Origin: Methanosarcina thermophila TM-1
GTDB taxonomy: Archaea; Halobacteriota; Methanosarcinia; Methanosarcinales; Methanosarcinaceae
Assembly (NCBI RefSeq): GCF_000969885.1
Contig: NZ_CP009501.1
Location: 806,001 to 870,000 of the forward strand
Reading direction: 5' to 3'
DNA: 64,000 bases
The first letter of the stretch is position 1; each line of letters begins with the position of its first letter. The position numbers were made by a program, and so were the translations under genes. The notes under the pieces were generated by a model. That model was not told the origin of the DNA and did not search any database. It saw only the letters and a program-made list of their open reading frames with translations. Below are positions 16,952 through 26,819 of the stretch, one piece after another.

Positions 16952-18451
16952 TTAGCGCCGCCAGCTTCGTTCTATTTTTTCGTACAAGCCAAGTAAATTA
17001 TTTCGTGTGATTTTGTAATAGGGATGGTCTGGACCGTATTTTTTTTCGATTATATCGAGGGATTTTTCATACAGGTTGATTGCAGTTTCGTATTCGCCCA
17101 TGCTTTCATGCAAGCCTGCAAGGTTGTTAAGAGTTGTGCCAATATCGGGATGGGTAGGACCTAGAGTTTTTTCATAAATCTGAAGGGCACGAGTATAAAG
17201 AGGAAGGGCTTTTTTGTGTTGACCAAGAATCCTATAAAGTTCGCCCAGGTTGTTTAAAGTCTTCGCAACGTCAGGGCTGTCAGGACCCAGGATGCGCTCC
17301 CGGATTTCGAGAGCTTGCGTGTATAACTCCAGCGCTTTTTCGTAGCGGCCTTTCTGGATATAGACGCCTGCGAGGTTGTTAAGGGTCGTAGCAAAGCCCG
17401 TATGTTCAGTTTTTCCGAAATTTTCCATGATTTCCAGGGATCTTGTATAAAGGATCATGGCTTTTTCATACCTTGTGGTCTGGAAATAGAGCAGGGCAAG
17501 ATTGTTCAGAGTCTGGGCAACCTGCGGATGCTCAGCACCATATACCTTTTCCTGAAGCTTTAATGCCTGCCCGTAAGTATCCTCAGCTTCATCAAGTTTG
17601 CCCATCTCCGCGAGCAAAACGCCCAGGTTATTCAAGGTTCCGGCTTTATACCTCATAACCACATGGTTTTCAGGCTCCTGCTCAAGAAGTTTTTCGAGAA
17701 GTTTGAGAGCCTTCCTGAAGTGCTCTTCAGCTTTCTCAGGCTTTTCCATTCCCTTATAAAAAAAAGCCATCCTGTTCAGGGTTCTAACAGCGCCTAGGTT
17801 CTGCAGGCTGAGGAATTTCTCCTGAATCTTCAGAGCGCGGGTGTAGTATGAGGCGGCGTCTTCATACCTCTCCATCAGATAGTAGAGAGTACCAAGCTCA
17901 CTTAGTGTATCCCCAGTTTCAGGTCTGGGTTGATTGGCAAGGTTTTCGCGGATTCTCAAAGCCATTAAAAAAAACTCTAGGGCTTTTTCGTAATTCTCTA
18001 TATAACGGTAGATTCCTGCAAGCCCATTCAGTACAGATGCAGCCTCCGGACTTTCAGCCCCAATCTCCTTTTCCACAATGCCAAGCAGTTCTTCATAAAG
18101 GGGAAGGAGTATTTTCCAGTATCCGGATCTGTAGAAAGGCTCGGCTTTAACTATGAACCAGCTTACCAGTTCTTCCGGTTCAAAAGCCTCCTTTGCATGT
18201 ATAAATGCTTCCTTTAAGGCGATTTCATCTTCAGGGGTGATAAGCTCTGGATCCAGATCTTTCAGCCTGCTTTCGTACCTTTCAAGCAGATCTCGGTGTT
18301 TTTTCGTTTTCTTTTCAATTCCCAACTCTTCTCTCGGGTTTTTATTTGAAATGTCAATAGAGCTGTTTTCTCCAGAATTTCTTCTTTTTCCTGAAACTAC
18401 TTCTTTTCCTGAGATTTCCTCTTTTTCTGAATCTTTGCTGAAATTAGTCAT
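16952..18451 (-). CDS. TPR protein (kinesin-light-chain-like repeats)
   Basis: 499 residues. After a charged N-terminal region (~1-50), the protein consists of about nine 42-residue tetratricopeptide repeats of the TPR_12 type (NNLAGLYxxxGRYEKALELYTQALEIRE...LGPxHPDxAxT). Such solenoids act as protein-binding scaffolds. AGGAGGGG sits 8 bases before the ATG at 18451. Methanosarcina genomes encode many such proteins; it lies 2.5 kb from the CHAT-TPR gene, but the repeat types differ (42 here, 40 there), so no partnership is claimed. Confidence 0.85.
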   Translation of the reverse strand: MTNFSKDSEKEEISGKEVVSGKRRNSGENSSIDISNKNPREELGIEKKTKKHRDLLERYESRLKDLDPELITPEDEIALKEAFIHAKEAFEPEELVSWFIVKAEPFYRSGYWKILLPLYEELLGIVEKEIGAESPEAASVLNGLAGIYRYIENYEKALEFFLMALRIRENLANQPRPETGDTLSELGTLYYLMERYEDAASYYTRALKIQEKFLSLQNLGAVRTLNRMAFFYKGMEKPEKAEEHFRKALKLLEKLLEQEPENHVVMRYKAGTLNNLGVLLAEMGKLDEAEDTYGQALKLQEKVYGAEHPQVAQTLNNLALLYFQTTRYEKAMILYTRSLEIMENFGKTEHTGFATTLNNLAGVYIQKGRYEKALELYTQALEIRERILGPDSPDVAKTLNNLGELYRILGQHKKALPLYTRALQIYEKTLGPTHPDIGTTLNNLAGLHESMGEYETAINLYEKSLDIIEKKYGPDHPYYKITRNNLLGLYEKIERSWRR

Positions 18452-18756
18452 GGTTTACCCCTCCTGAATAAAAAATAAGATAATAAAAGTCTTTATTTTA
18501 AGATATACTATATTTCACTCTAAATCACAGAATGCTTCTATATAAAATAAGTTTGTCCAACAATATATATTGTCAAAATCACTAAATTATATAGGATCTA
18601 GGCGGTTGAAACACTTTGCAACTCAGATTAAAACACTTCTTTCAATATAATCAAAAATCTTTGAGTTGAATGATTTCTCACTTTTTGCTTTATTGAGTAT
18701 ACTAAAACCTTCACCTCACTATATTCATATATCAGCTTGTGCCATAGCCACAGTAT

Positions 18757-19533
18757 ATGGCGAGCTACAAAGCCCTTGTAAAAGATGTTATCAGAAAAGC
18801 TGATGTCCTTCTTGAAATAATAGACGCCAGGTTTCCTGACGAGACCCGGAACAGCGAAGTAGAACGCGATATTATTCGCTTAAACAAACCTCTCATAATA
18901 GTAATCAACAAATCTGATCTCGTATCAAAGGAAAAACTTGAGAAGACAAAAGCCCGCCTTTCAAAAATTGCACCTGTAGTTTTTGTCTCCAGCAAGGAAA
19001 GGTCAGGAACAACAATGCTCAGGCACCAGATCCTCGCATCTGCCGCTATAAAAGCGGGTATAAAAGGGCGAGATATTCTGGTTGGCACTATCGGCTATCC
19101 CAATGTCGGCAAATCCTCCGTAATCAACAGCGTTACAGGCAGGCACAGGGCAAGTACATCTCCTATATCGGGACACACAAAAGGCGTTCAGCACGTATAT
19201 GCAGGCTCACGCATTATGTTTATAGATACGCCTGGAGTTATCCCCTTTGATGAGAAAGATGAATATCTTCAGGGGCTGCTAGGAATAAAGGATGCAACCC
19301 ACCTCAAGGACAAGATAGGAGTCGCCTTGAAAATAATCGAAAAAATGCTTGCCGAAAATAAAGCAGCCCTTGAATCATTCTATAACGTTACAATCGAAGA
19401 CGAAAGTTCTTACGATGTGCTTGAGATGATAGGCAGACAGTGTAATTTCCTGCAGAAAAAAGAGGAGGTGGATGAGACAAGAACCGCTACCAGAATAATC
19501 AATGACTGGCAAAACGGGCTGCTTCTTATATAA
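18757..19533 (+). CDS. Circularly permuted GTPase (YlqF/YawG-like)
   Basis: 258 residues with GTPase motifs in permuted order: G4 INKSD near residue 50, G5-like VSSKE near 86, then G1 GYPNVGKSS near 115, G2 region STSPISGHTKG and G3 DTPGV near 160. This order is diagnostic of the YlqF/RbgA-type GTPases that act in ribosome assembly; archaeal members are presumed to do the same. No ribosome site is visible, but an AT-rich TATA-like stretch (ATATTCATATATC) lies about 30 bases before the ATG, so the message may be leaderless. Confidence 0.9.
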   Translation: MASYKALVKDVIRKADVLLEIIDARFPDETRNSEVERDIIRLNKPLIIVINKSDLVSKEKLEKTKARLSKIAPVVFVSSKERSGTTMLRHQILASAAIKAGIKGRDILVGTIGYPNVGKSSVINSVTGRHRASTSPISGHTKGVQHVYAGSRIMFIDTPGVIPFDEKDEYLQGLLGIKDATHLKDKIGVALKIIEKMLAENKAALESFYNVTIEDESSYDVLEMIGRQCNFLQKKEEVDETRTATRIINDWQNGLLLI

Positions 19534-19637
19534 AAACTCACATGATGTTGTTCCGTAAATCTTCGGTACAGATGCACACATTTACAGATATGTGCATCTA
19601 GTGAATCGTGACAGATAAGATGTGAGAAGGATAGGTT

Positions 19638-20261
19638 TCACCTCATTTCCATGAAGCGGTTTATGATTTTTTCAGGCAGCTCATCCCGGTTCTCCTCATC
19701 AACCGTGAATACCTCGAATTCTTTCCTCATCCTTTGAGCCAATTGGTGGCTGCTTGACCGATGCAGCACTGCAAGAACAGGTTTATTGGATTCCAGGACT
19801 GCTTCAACTGCCGAAACAAAAGCCTCGGATTTGAGCTCCATTGGCCCAACCTCATCGATAACTATCAGGTCACAATCCAGGGCATTCCTTAGAGCATTTG
19901 CCCCAATCCTTTCAAGATCTTTCAGGTTGACGTGATATTTTCCAACTCTAGGACCCTTTCCTCTGATAGAAGCCAGGAGTCCTGTTTTTCCGGTAGCAAG
20001 GTCTTTTATTGAGAATCCTTCCCTCTCCCCTTCATTCCGAATTTCGGCAGTCTGGATGCCGCCTATTTTTAAGCCCGACTGGTCGGCAAGTTTTTCAGCA
20101 ACTTTTGCCACAACTGTTGATTTTCCAATACCTGGACTGCCGGTTACCGCGATTCTTAGCACGGTATTTAAGCCCGACTGGTCGGCAAGTTTTTCAGCAA
20201 CTTTTGCCACAACTGTTGATTTTCCAATACCTGGACTGCCGGTTACCGCGATTCTTAGCAC
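19638..20261 (-). CDS. THEP1-type NTPase with duplicated P-loop segment
   Basis: Nucleoside-triphosphatase of the THEP1 family (about 174 residues elsewhere; 207 here). The extra 33 residues come from an exact 99-bp tandem duplication (20071-20169 repeated from 20170) that copies the start region, so Walker A GSPGIGKST appears twice. Walker B is DLIVIDEVGPMEL. The GTG at 20261 follows a G-rich ribosome site (GGGGGCG); the copied GTG at 20162 has none, so the long form is likely made. Whether the extra P-loop disturbs folding is unknown. Confidence 0.9.
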   Translation of the reverse strand: MLRIAVTGSPGIGKSTVVAKVAEKLADQSGLNTVLRIAVTGSPGIGKSTVVAKVAEKLADQSGLKIGGIQTAEIRNEGEREGFSIKDLATGKTGLLASIRGKGPRVGKYHVNLKDLERIGANALRNALDCDLIVIDEVGPMELKSEAFVSAVEAVLESNKPVLAVLHRSSSHQLAQRMRKEFEVFTVDEENRDELPEKIINRFMEMR

Positions 20262-20268
20262 GGTATTT
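20071..20268. repeat. Exact 99-bp tandem duplication inside the THEP1 gene
   Basis: AAGCCCGACTGGTCGGCAAG begins at 20071 and again at 20170; the two 99-base units agree at every base I compared. The event keeps frame (33 codons). Lack of divergence implies it is recent, or that it is an assembly artefact. Confidence 0.9.
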
Positions 20269-20454
20269 TCGCCCCCATTATATTCCCATTTCCCAGAATT
20301 ATCTCATTTCCCTGAAAAATAGATCTTGATTTTATTTAAATCGGCAAGCAATGAAGCTTTACGTTGACTATAAAATGATTGCAGAACATACTGGAGTATA
20401 CATCAGAAGTATCTATTGGGTTAACTTTAGCAAATATATACGAGGTTGAAAATT

Positions 20455-20610
20455 GTGACTACAGACCAGGAAATTCTTACCAGACTGCAGGAGATCGAGA
20501 AGAGAATAGAAAGAATGGAAGCTTCACTCGAAAGCATTAACAATATCCTGAAGAAAGTGGAGCAAAATACCTATTTTGGGTGTTATATGCCAGAGGGGAA
20601 ACTGGAATAA
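20455..20610 (+). CDS. Short coiled-coil protein (51 aa)
   Basis: GTG start at 20455 with GAGGT 8 bases upstream; product begins VTTDQEILTRLQEIEKRIER and continues with heptad-like spacing (MEASLESINNILKKVEQ), ending in YFGCYMPEGKLE. Clearly amphipathic helix, no family recognised. It is divergent from the THEP1 gene. Confidence 0.55.
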   Translation: MTTDQEILTRLQEIEKRIERMEASLESINNILKKVEQNTYFGCYMPEGKLE

Positions 20611-21004
20611 AAATAGATAAACGGGAAATATATTTCCAGATTTCCCATACCTTACTTTTTTCGACGCTCCGCTTATTAATCGTTTGATGTTATTCCGAGG
20701 CAGCAAAAGAGGTGTCTCAAGGTCGCTTTTGTCCCGCGCTGAGGCGCAGATGGGACTAACCAGCTTTATGAATGAAAATCTAATCTGCTCTGTTTTGGGG
20801 AACTCAAGGATAAATCTTGAGAATTTAGTTGCAAAAGACGTTCTCTCAGATTCCTATTTAAATTAATTTTCTGGACTCTAAGTATTATTTACTCCATGTT
20901 TTCTTAAAAGGACTTCTTTTTTATATTAATATTCCAATGAGCAAATAAAAACAAAAGTATAAATTTGATAGTTTCTAATTTTTATTACTGAGAAGGTGTT
21001 TTTT
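20611..21004. other. Intergenic stretch
   Basis: Nearly 400 bases without a supported gene. One 60-codon frame at 20684-20866 lacks a ribosome site and family features. The AT-rich part 20935-20985 probably holds the promoter of the CHAT gene. Confidence 0.4.
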
Positions 21005-24000
21005 GTGGACTATTACTCCCTCGACCTGCAAATCTCAAAGGGACCTGAAGGTTCCTACAACCTGTAAACAGCTTCAATTCTAGAAGATGGAGAGACTAAA
21101 GCCAGCCGAAATTTTGAACTCCGGCGCGATCTGAAACTTATTCAGATGCTGGATAGGATTGAAGAAAAAATTATTATTCCCAGACCCCAGCCTGAAGAAA
21201 CAACTCATATTGAATTAGGAAAAATGCTGTACAATATTGTATTTTCAGGTGAACTGGGAGAGTACTTCAACAAACGCTTTAACGAAGTTCAGGATGAAAA
21301 TTGCGGGCTCAGACTTTCATTGCAGTTCAGTGAAGATGTCCCGGAAATTGCAGCTTTGCCCTGGGAATATCTGCACGATGGAGAAGATTTTTTAATCACC
21401 AGAAGGAGCATTTTGCTCTCAAGACTTCCAGCCGGGGTAAAGAAAACCGAATCTAAACCACTTGATTCCGTTCTCCGAATGCTGGTAGTAATCTCAAGTC
21501 CAGAAGATCCCAAAATTCCACCATTAAACACCGAAAAAGAGCAGGAAATTATTCTGGAAGCCCTGGATAAGCTTCAGAAAGAACAAAAAATTAAGGTCGA
21601 TTTCACAGAAGACGCCACCTTTGAAAACGTTCAGGGTTACCTTAACGAGCAAGAATATCACATAGTACATTTCACTGGGCATGGAGTAAGCAGAAACGGC
21701 AAAGGATATCTCGTATTTGAAACCGAAGATCGAAAAGCCAGACTAATAGACAATAAAATTCTCACAGACCTTTTTTCAGACATGGGCATGAGGCTTGTTG
21801 TGCTCAGTTCCTGCGAGTCAGCTAAAGGCTCGAACAAAGAAGCTTTCAGCGATTTAGCCAGTATGCTCTCAAAACGGAGAATTCCGGCTGTAGTCGCCAT
21901 GCAGTACTCAGTACTGGATGATGTGGCAATCCAGTTTGCATATACGTTTTATAGAACGATTGCAAGCGGGAAATCAGTTGACATTGCCCTTAAAGAAGCC
22001 AGAATTGCAATGAAAAATTCAGAAAAGAGTAATGGATTTGACTTTGCAACGCCTGTGCTGTATCTTTCAGACTGCAATTGCGTTCAGGTAGGAGATATAA
22101 AACCCGAGCCTGCCGAATTTGTATTCAAACCTACAATGCTTTCGGATTTGCAGGTCATGAAAACTGGCTTCGTTGCTAGAAAAAAAGAGCTTCGAATTCT
22201 GGAAAAAGGATTTAGATCGGATATAAGGCGTGCTGCCATCATTCACGGCTTTGGCGGCATGGGAAAAACAGTACTTGCAACCCGACTTGCACTAAAGATG
22301 AACGAGTACTTCGATGGAGTCTTCGGGATGAAGTGCACTTCAACTACCAGACCTGAAGATATCCTGACAAGGATTAACAACTTCCTTATGATGAAAGGGA
22401 GGTTTGAACTTAATCAGATTCTTAATCAGCCTGAACCACTTGAAACTAAAACTTTCGTGCTGATAAATACACTTAATCAACTGCGTTTCCTTATAATCCT
22501 TGACAACTTTGAAGATTGCCTAGACGAAGACCGAAAAGAGATCGAAAGCCCTGAACTAAAGACATTTCTCCAGCAACTTCTGAATAACACCTACACAGGT
22601 ACGAAATTCATCATAACAACTCGTTACGATTTTGACCCGCTTGAGGGCAGACTGCCTGAAAGCATAGAACATATTTCCCTTCCTGAACTTCACTTCCCGC
22701 AGACTAACTGGTTGATGAACAAGTATACAGAACTTGCAAATCTTGACATTCGGAAAAAGAAGCAGATTTACGATATAATAGGCGGACATCCCTGGACAAT
22801 AGGGAAGTTTGCAAAACTTTCTTCTGTGCAGGGTGTGGACAGCTTAATGCTGGACTTAAAGCCCTTAAAAAAGGAACTTATGGAGTTTACCCTGCTTGAG
22901 AAATCTTTCTCGAAACTGGATTCAGAGGCTAAAAAACTTCTTATTTATGCCTCTATTTATGACGAAGCTGTCCCTGTAGAAGCATTATCATGGATTATTG
23001 GAGACGAAAAAGACGAAAGCCCATCTATTGTAGAACCTCTTCAAAAACTCATCCAGTGGGGTTTGATCTCAAAAGAGCAAGAATATGACCAAACCGTTTA
23101 CATGGAACATACAATAGTCAGAAATTTCGCACAGGATAAGCTGAAAGAAGAAGGACTGGACAAAAAGAAGCTTCTTATCAGGGCTGCCAGATACTATGAA
23201 AACCTTGTCTCTCAAACCGGAAGCCTCTGGGATATTCTGAAAGCACGGGACTATTACTTCGAAGCGGAAGATTTTGAAAGTGCAAGCGAAATTGTAGAAA
23301 GTACTTCAAACCTCCTGATCCGCTGGGGGCATATTGAACTTGCAATGAACCTTTTGAACGAATCTATCAACTCGACATCAGGCGAAACAAAAACAAATGC
23401 CGAGTACACTCTTGCAACTATTTACTTCCACCTTGGAGACTTAAACACAGCATTGAAAATATATAATAACATTAGATATAAATGTGAAGAATGGGGGGAC
23501 AAAAATGGATTTGCAGGAATACTGCACTCACTTGGAATGATTCATCAGGATCAGGGCAACTACGAAGAAGCCGTAAAACTGTACAACCAGTCCCTGAAAA
23601 TTGCAGAAGAGCTCGGGAACAAAAGCGGAATTGCACACACACTGCACAATCTTGGAACGATTCATCAGGATCAGGGCAACTATGAAGAAGCCGTAAAACT
23701 GTACAACCAGTCCCTGAAAATTGCAGAAGAGCTCGGGAACAAAAGCGGAATTGCATCAACACTGCACCAGCTTGGAATGATTCATCAGAGGCAGGGCAAC
23801 TATGAAGAAGCCGTAAAACTGTATAATCAGTCCCTGAAAATAAAAGAGGAGCTCGGGGATAAAAATGGATTTGCAATAACACTGCACCAGCTTGGAAGAA
23901 TAAATGAAGAAGAAGGAGAATATAGTAGTGCTCTCAGAAATTATCTCATTTCTTTTTCAATCTTCGAGCAGTTGAATTCGCCTAATAAAGAAATTGTCGC

Positions 24001-24079
24001 AAGATCCCTTTTAATATTGCGAGATAAAATGGGAGAAAAGGAATTTGATGCTGAGTTTGAGAGGCTGGTGGGAGAATGA
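21005..24079 (+). CDS. CHAT peptidase-NTPase-TPR protein, early in-frame TAA
   Basis: STAND-type sensor/effector protein. Domains counted from the ATG at 21146: CHAT caspase-like peptidase (~60-310) with catalytic His in HFTGHG (~179) and Cys in LSSCESA (~223); P-loop NTPase with GFGGMGKT (~370) and Walker B-like LIILDNFED; winged-helix-like segment; C-terminal TPR array with nearly identical 40-residue repeats (~740-960). Upstream of that ATG the frame continues to a GTG at 21005 with a good ribosome site (GAAGGTG) and reads VDYYSLDLQISKGPEGSYNL, then TAA (21065-21067), then 26 more codons in frame. So the natural N terminus seems interrupted by a nonsense codon; either the gene is inactivated or translation restarts at 21146, which has no ribosome site. 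It overlaps the next gene by ATGA. Confidence 0.85.
23535..23894. repeat. 120-bp coding repeats (TPR units) of near identity
   Basis: Three successive 120-bp units start at about 23535, 23655 and 23775, sharing long stretches such as CAGGGCAACTATGAAGAAGC and CTGTACAACCAGTCCCTGAA. They encode three TPRs differing at a few residues only, showing recent expansion or gene-conversion-like homogenisation of the sensor array. Confidence 0.85.
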
Positions 24080-24285
24080 TTTGTGAACCTATAAAGTGTC
24101 CTCACTGCGGGTATAGATACAGGACTGATGTAGAGAAATTTGTGGAAGATGGAGAAATAGTTGCAATTCGCACGGATTTTTCTGATGTTAAGAGATTATT
24201 CAAGAGAAAAACTGCCAAAAGTTTCTTTATAGATCTCAAATGCCCCAATTGCGAAAAAGAATTTGAATGGGAAGTGAAGACGTGA
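24076..24285 (+). CDS. Small zinc-ribbon protein
   Basis: 69 residues with two CxxC pairs (KCPHCGYRYRTD near the N terminus, KCPNCEKEF near the C terminus) flanking a basic middle (FKRKTAK), a zinc-ribbon arrangement. ATG overlaps the TGA of the CHAT gene (ATGA), and GGTGGGAG lies just before it, so it is translated from the same message. Its own stop overlaps the GTG of the following gene (GTGA). Role in the CHAT system unknown; an adaptor is plausible. Confidence 0.75.
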   Translation: MICEPIKCPHCGYRYRTDVEKFVEDGEIVAIRTDFSDVKRLFKRKTAKSFFIDLKCPNCEKEFEWEVKT

Positions 24286-24782
24286 CCGGGGGGGAAGCTG
24301 AGAGCGAAACCTATGAAGAAATTCCTGTTGAAACGGCAGAACCAAATCCTTTCTGGAAGCAGAATGCCTAAAAGCTTGTTGGGGAATCCATCTCCAGCGT
24401 GGAAGACACTGCAAAACAGTTTGTTACCATAACAGGGCTGCTCGAAGGGATTTATTTCCATGCGATAGCGTTTTCGGATGTAAAGAACGTGGAAGGGATT
24501 TCAGTCCTGATATACGCGGCTCCTCTTGTTTTATGGCTCGCAAGCCTGATTTTTGCGGTAATGGTGCTTGTCAGGAAAAAATATGGTATAAACATAAATT
24601 CAAGCCGGAAATCAAAGGAAACGTTTGAAGAAATTCTGGAAGAGAAATATAAGCATATAAGGATATCCAGTGTGTTTTTGATCCTCAGCTTTGTGGCACT
24701 TATTATTGCTCTCCTGCATTACATGGGAATTCTTTCCTACATATTTGAGATGTGGCAGAATTCTTCAGTTCAATTGTTCTAA
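24282..24782 (+). pseudogene. Two-TM membrane protein, third gene of the CHAT operon, with in-frame TAA
   Basis: The frame starts with GTG at 24282, overlapping the stop of the zinc-ribbon gene. It reads 29 acidic codons (VTGGEAESETYEEIPVETAE...) and then meets TAA at 24369-24371; the frame continues open to 24782. The downstream part can restart at GTG 24399 and encodes two hydrophobic helices (ISVLIYAAPLVLWLASLIFA and SVFLILSFVALIIALLHYMG) around a charged loop. Intact, it would be a ~166-residue membrane protein. Given the neighbouring peptidase gene it could be a membrane effector, but no evidence beyond gene order supports this. Confidence 0.65.
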
Positions 24783-24921
24783 GAATTGCTTTTCTTCTTT
24801 TGAGTTTGGTCTTTATTCATTTTTCAGTTTTCGAAAAGCTGGTCGCAAAGCGAACGGTGAGAGCCCCGTTCAAGAAAAACAATAACCATTCAGCCCGTAA
24901 AATGTGAATCCTCATTCTTCT

Positions 24922-25425
24922 TCAATTGTTGTCTCTGTTATGGATAATTTCATAGCTTACCTTTCCCCTGTCAATGCAGTCCCTGACAAGTTTTTCTCTC
25001 GGAGAAAGAGCTCCGGTTTTTCCGGTTTTGACCTCGACAAAGACTACCTTATTCATTTCTCCTTCCGAGAGCCCGTCAAAAACAATGAAATCTACAGGGG
25101 TGCCGAGGAAGCGGGCATCTTTAGGGTTGTACTCGAAATCCGGGAAATAGGGGATAAGGTGTTCCGTAACCTTGCCGCGGGTGACGGCTTCACTTTTCTT
25201 TACTGCGTCCTGGCGGATTTTTTTCTCCTCTTCCAATTTCCAGGTCCTGAAGAGAGTTTCGGCTCTTTCGGAAACCTGACGGTCCATCTCTCTCGCCTGC
25301 CAGGCTTCGAACATCTCCCTGGCACGGGACTCGGTCTTGCCTTTCAGGTCAATATATTTCAGGAGAAGATAAGCAGCAAGCAAGCCAAGTAAAAGGGCAA
25401 GAGTTGAAATTATCCAGTAGTCCAC
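24922..25425 (-). CDS. Membrane-anchored PD-(D/E)xK nuclease-like protein
   Basis: 167 residues, predicted endonuclease distantly related to archaeal Holliday-junction resolvases. N-terminal helix ISTLALLLGLLAAYLLL anchors it; a charged coiled-coil region (~30-85) follows; the C-terminal domain has GTPVDFIVFDG and VVFVEVKTGK, the D...ExK core. GTG start at 25425 with GGAGAA 7 bases upstream. It points toward the CHAT operon (convergent). Confidence 0.75.
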   Translation of the reverse strand: MDYWIISTLALLLGLLAAYLLLKYIDLKGKTESRAREMFEAWQAREMDRQVSERAETLFRTWKLEEEKKIRQDAVKKSEAVTRGKVTEHLIPYFPDFEYNPKDARFLGTPVDFIVFDGLSEGEMNKVVFVEVKTGKTGALSPREKLVRDCIDRGKVSYEIIHNRDNN

Positions 25426-25715
25426 GGGTATTTCTCCGGAAAAGGTCAGGGTATATGAAAGGTAGGGTAGTGAAAGGTCAGAGTATATAATGAAATTATG
25501 TGAGAAATATGTCTCAAATAATAAATTTAGACTCTATAAATAGCTGAAATTATTTAAAACTTCTAGCAGGGCTTTCTTTAGATCAGGATAAATATGCAGA
25601 TCAGAATAAATATGTAGATCAGACACAGGAAAATAAAAAGTCGAGATACTGGAAAATAAAAATTAAGACATTCAGGAAAGCAATTAAAAAATTCGTGCTG
25701 GCAGGGTATTTCCAC

Positions 25716-26819
25716 TTACCAGACACGGGTGTTTTTCAGAGTTGCCAGAATATTTGTGAACTCATTGCTGAACCTGCACTTCACAAAGTCTGGAGAATTC
25801 AGGATGTTTTTCTTTATTTCTTGCAATCCGATCAGGAGATTTATATCGTCGCTGTATTCAAATTCTTCATCGGATGCCGTAATGTTCTCCGCAAGAACAT
25901 CAAGAAGCTTTGGGTCGAGATCGCTTGTAAAATAAGCATCCAGAATCAGAAGATCTGAAATTCTCTTGTAGAAGTCAATGAGCTCCTGGTAGCCGGGTAT
26001 AGAGTACTTTTTCGCTATTTGCTTCTGCCTGTTGAGATAAATCAGGTAGCGGGAGATTGTACTTATAATGTTTTCAGTAATCTCTTTTTTAGGGAACGTT
26101 ATTGGAAACCTTTTCAGCATCTGTGCATTCAGACCGCTTGTGTTCCGTACTCCCTGGCGGCTCCAGATTTCGGGGAAAGCACTTGCTATCGAAGAGTTGA
26201 GCACGGCTGTAACATAGTGGTAGAGTGTAGGATCCCCGAGCACGATTCCTACTCCATTTGCAAAAACGTACTTGCCGGTCGGATCGTACGAAGCCTGCAG
26301 GCGTAAGTTACTGGTAACAATGATTTTAGGCGTATTAATGTATCTCAGGAAGCTCTCGTCCTCAAGGCGATAGTCAGCCGAATCGAATTCCTGTTTTTCA
26401 ATTTTTGATTGCTGTTTAATTTCCATTAGATGCCTATAAGCTGCAGGAAACTTTGTTTTCAGTTCTTCGGGCTGGAATATCCTGTATTCTTTCCTTATGC
26501 TGTTGTCAAGGATCTCATAAGGCAGCATAAACTGGTACTTAGTTGACTGAACCGCAAATTCGCTTGGGACGGAATCATCCACATAGGGGTGCATGAGCTC
26601 CTTTTCTATACTTACCTGTTCTATGCCTACATTTGTGTGTGCATCTCTGCTGATGCAGGATGCATCTGTGCAGTTCTCTCTCGAAAGGTCAGCTCTTTGC
26701 AAAAAATCATTCGTTGGGGTAACACCTTCAAAAATTTCTATTGAGATGTCTTCTAGGGTTCTAGGGATTTTGCTCAGCCTTTCAACTATCTTGTCTTTAC
26801 TCCAGAACATATATTTCAC
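25716..26819 (-). CDS. Restriction-modification specificity-domain remnant (TaqI-C/Eco57I-like)
   Basis: 367 residues resembling only the C-terminal target-recognition part of single-chain type II restriction-methyltransferases: FLRYINTPKIIVTSNL, YDPTGKYVFANGVGIVL, YHYVTAVLNSSIASAF, and NAQMLKRFPITFP are typical of that region (I recognise the pattern, not a specific enzyme). The N-terminal methyltransferase with its NPPY motif is missing, and 26820-27103 upstream has no coding trace. The start (GTG 26819 or ATG 26810) has no convincing ribosome site. Probably a non-functional leftover of a defence gene. Confidence 0.55.
   Translation of the reverse strand: MKYMFWSKDKIVERLSKIPRTLEDISIEIFEGVTPTNDFLQRADLSRENCTDASCISRDAHTNVGIEQVSIEKELMHPYVDDSVPSEFAVQSTKYQFMLPYEILDNSIRKEYRIFQPEELKTKFPAAYRHLMEIKQQSKIEKQEFDSADYRLEDESFLRYINTPKIIVTSNLRLQASYDPTGKYVFANGVGIVLGDPTLYHYVTAVLNSSIASAFPEIWSRQGVRNTSGLNAQMLKRFPITFPKKEITENIISTISRYLIYLNRQKQIAKKYSIPGYQELIDFYKRISDLLILDAYFTSDLDPKLLDVLAENITASDEEFEYSDDINLLIGLQEIKKNILNSPDFVKCRFSNEFTNILATLKNTRVW

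Noticed and set aside
20684-20866. 60-codon open frame on plus strand
   Set aside because: No ribosome site, no recognisable features, and better explained as chance in a spacer.
23472-23882. 136-codon minus-strand frame with repeats
   Set aside because: It is the antisense image of the 120-bp TPR coding repeats.
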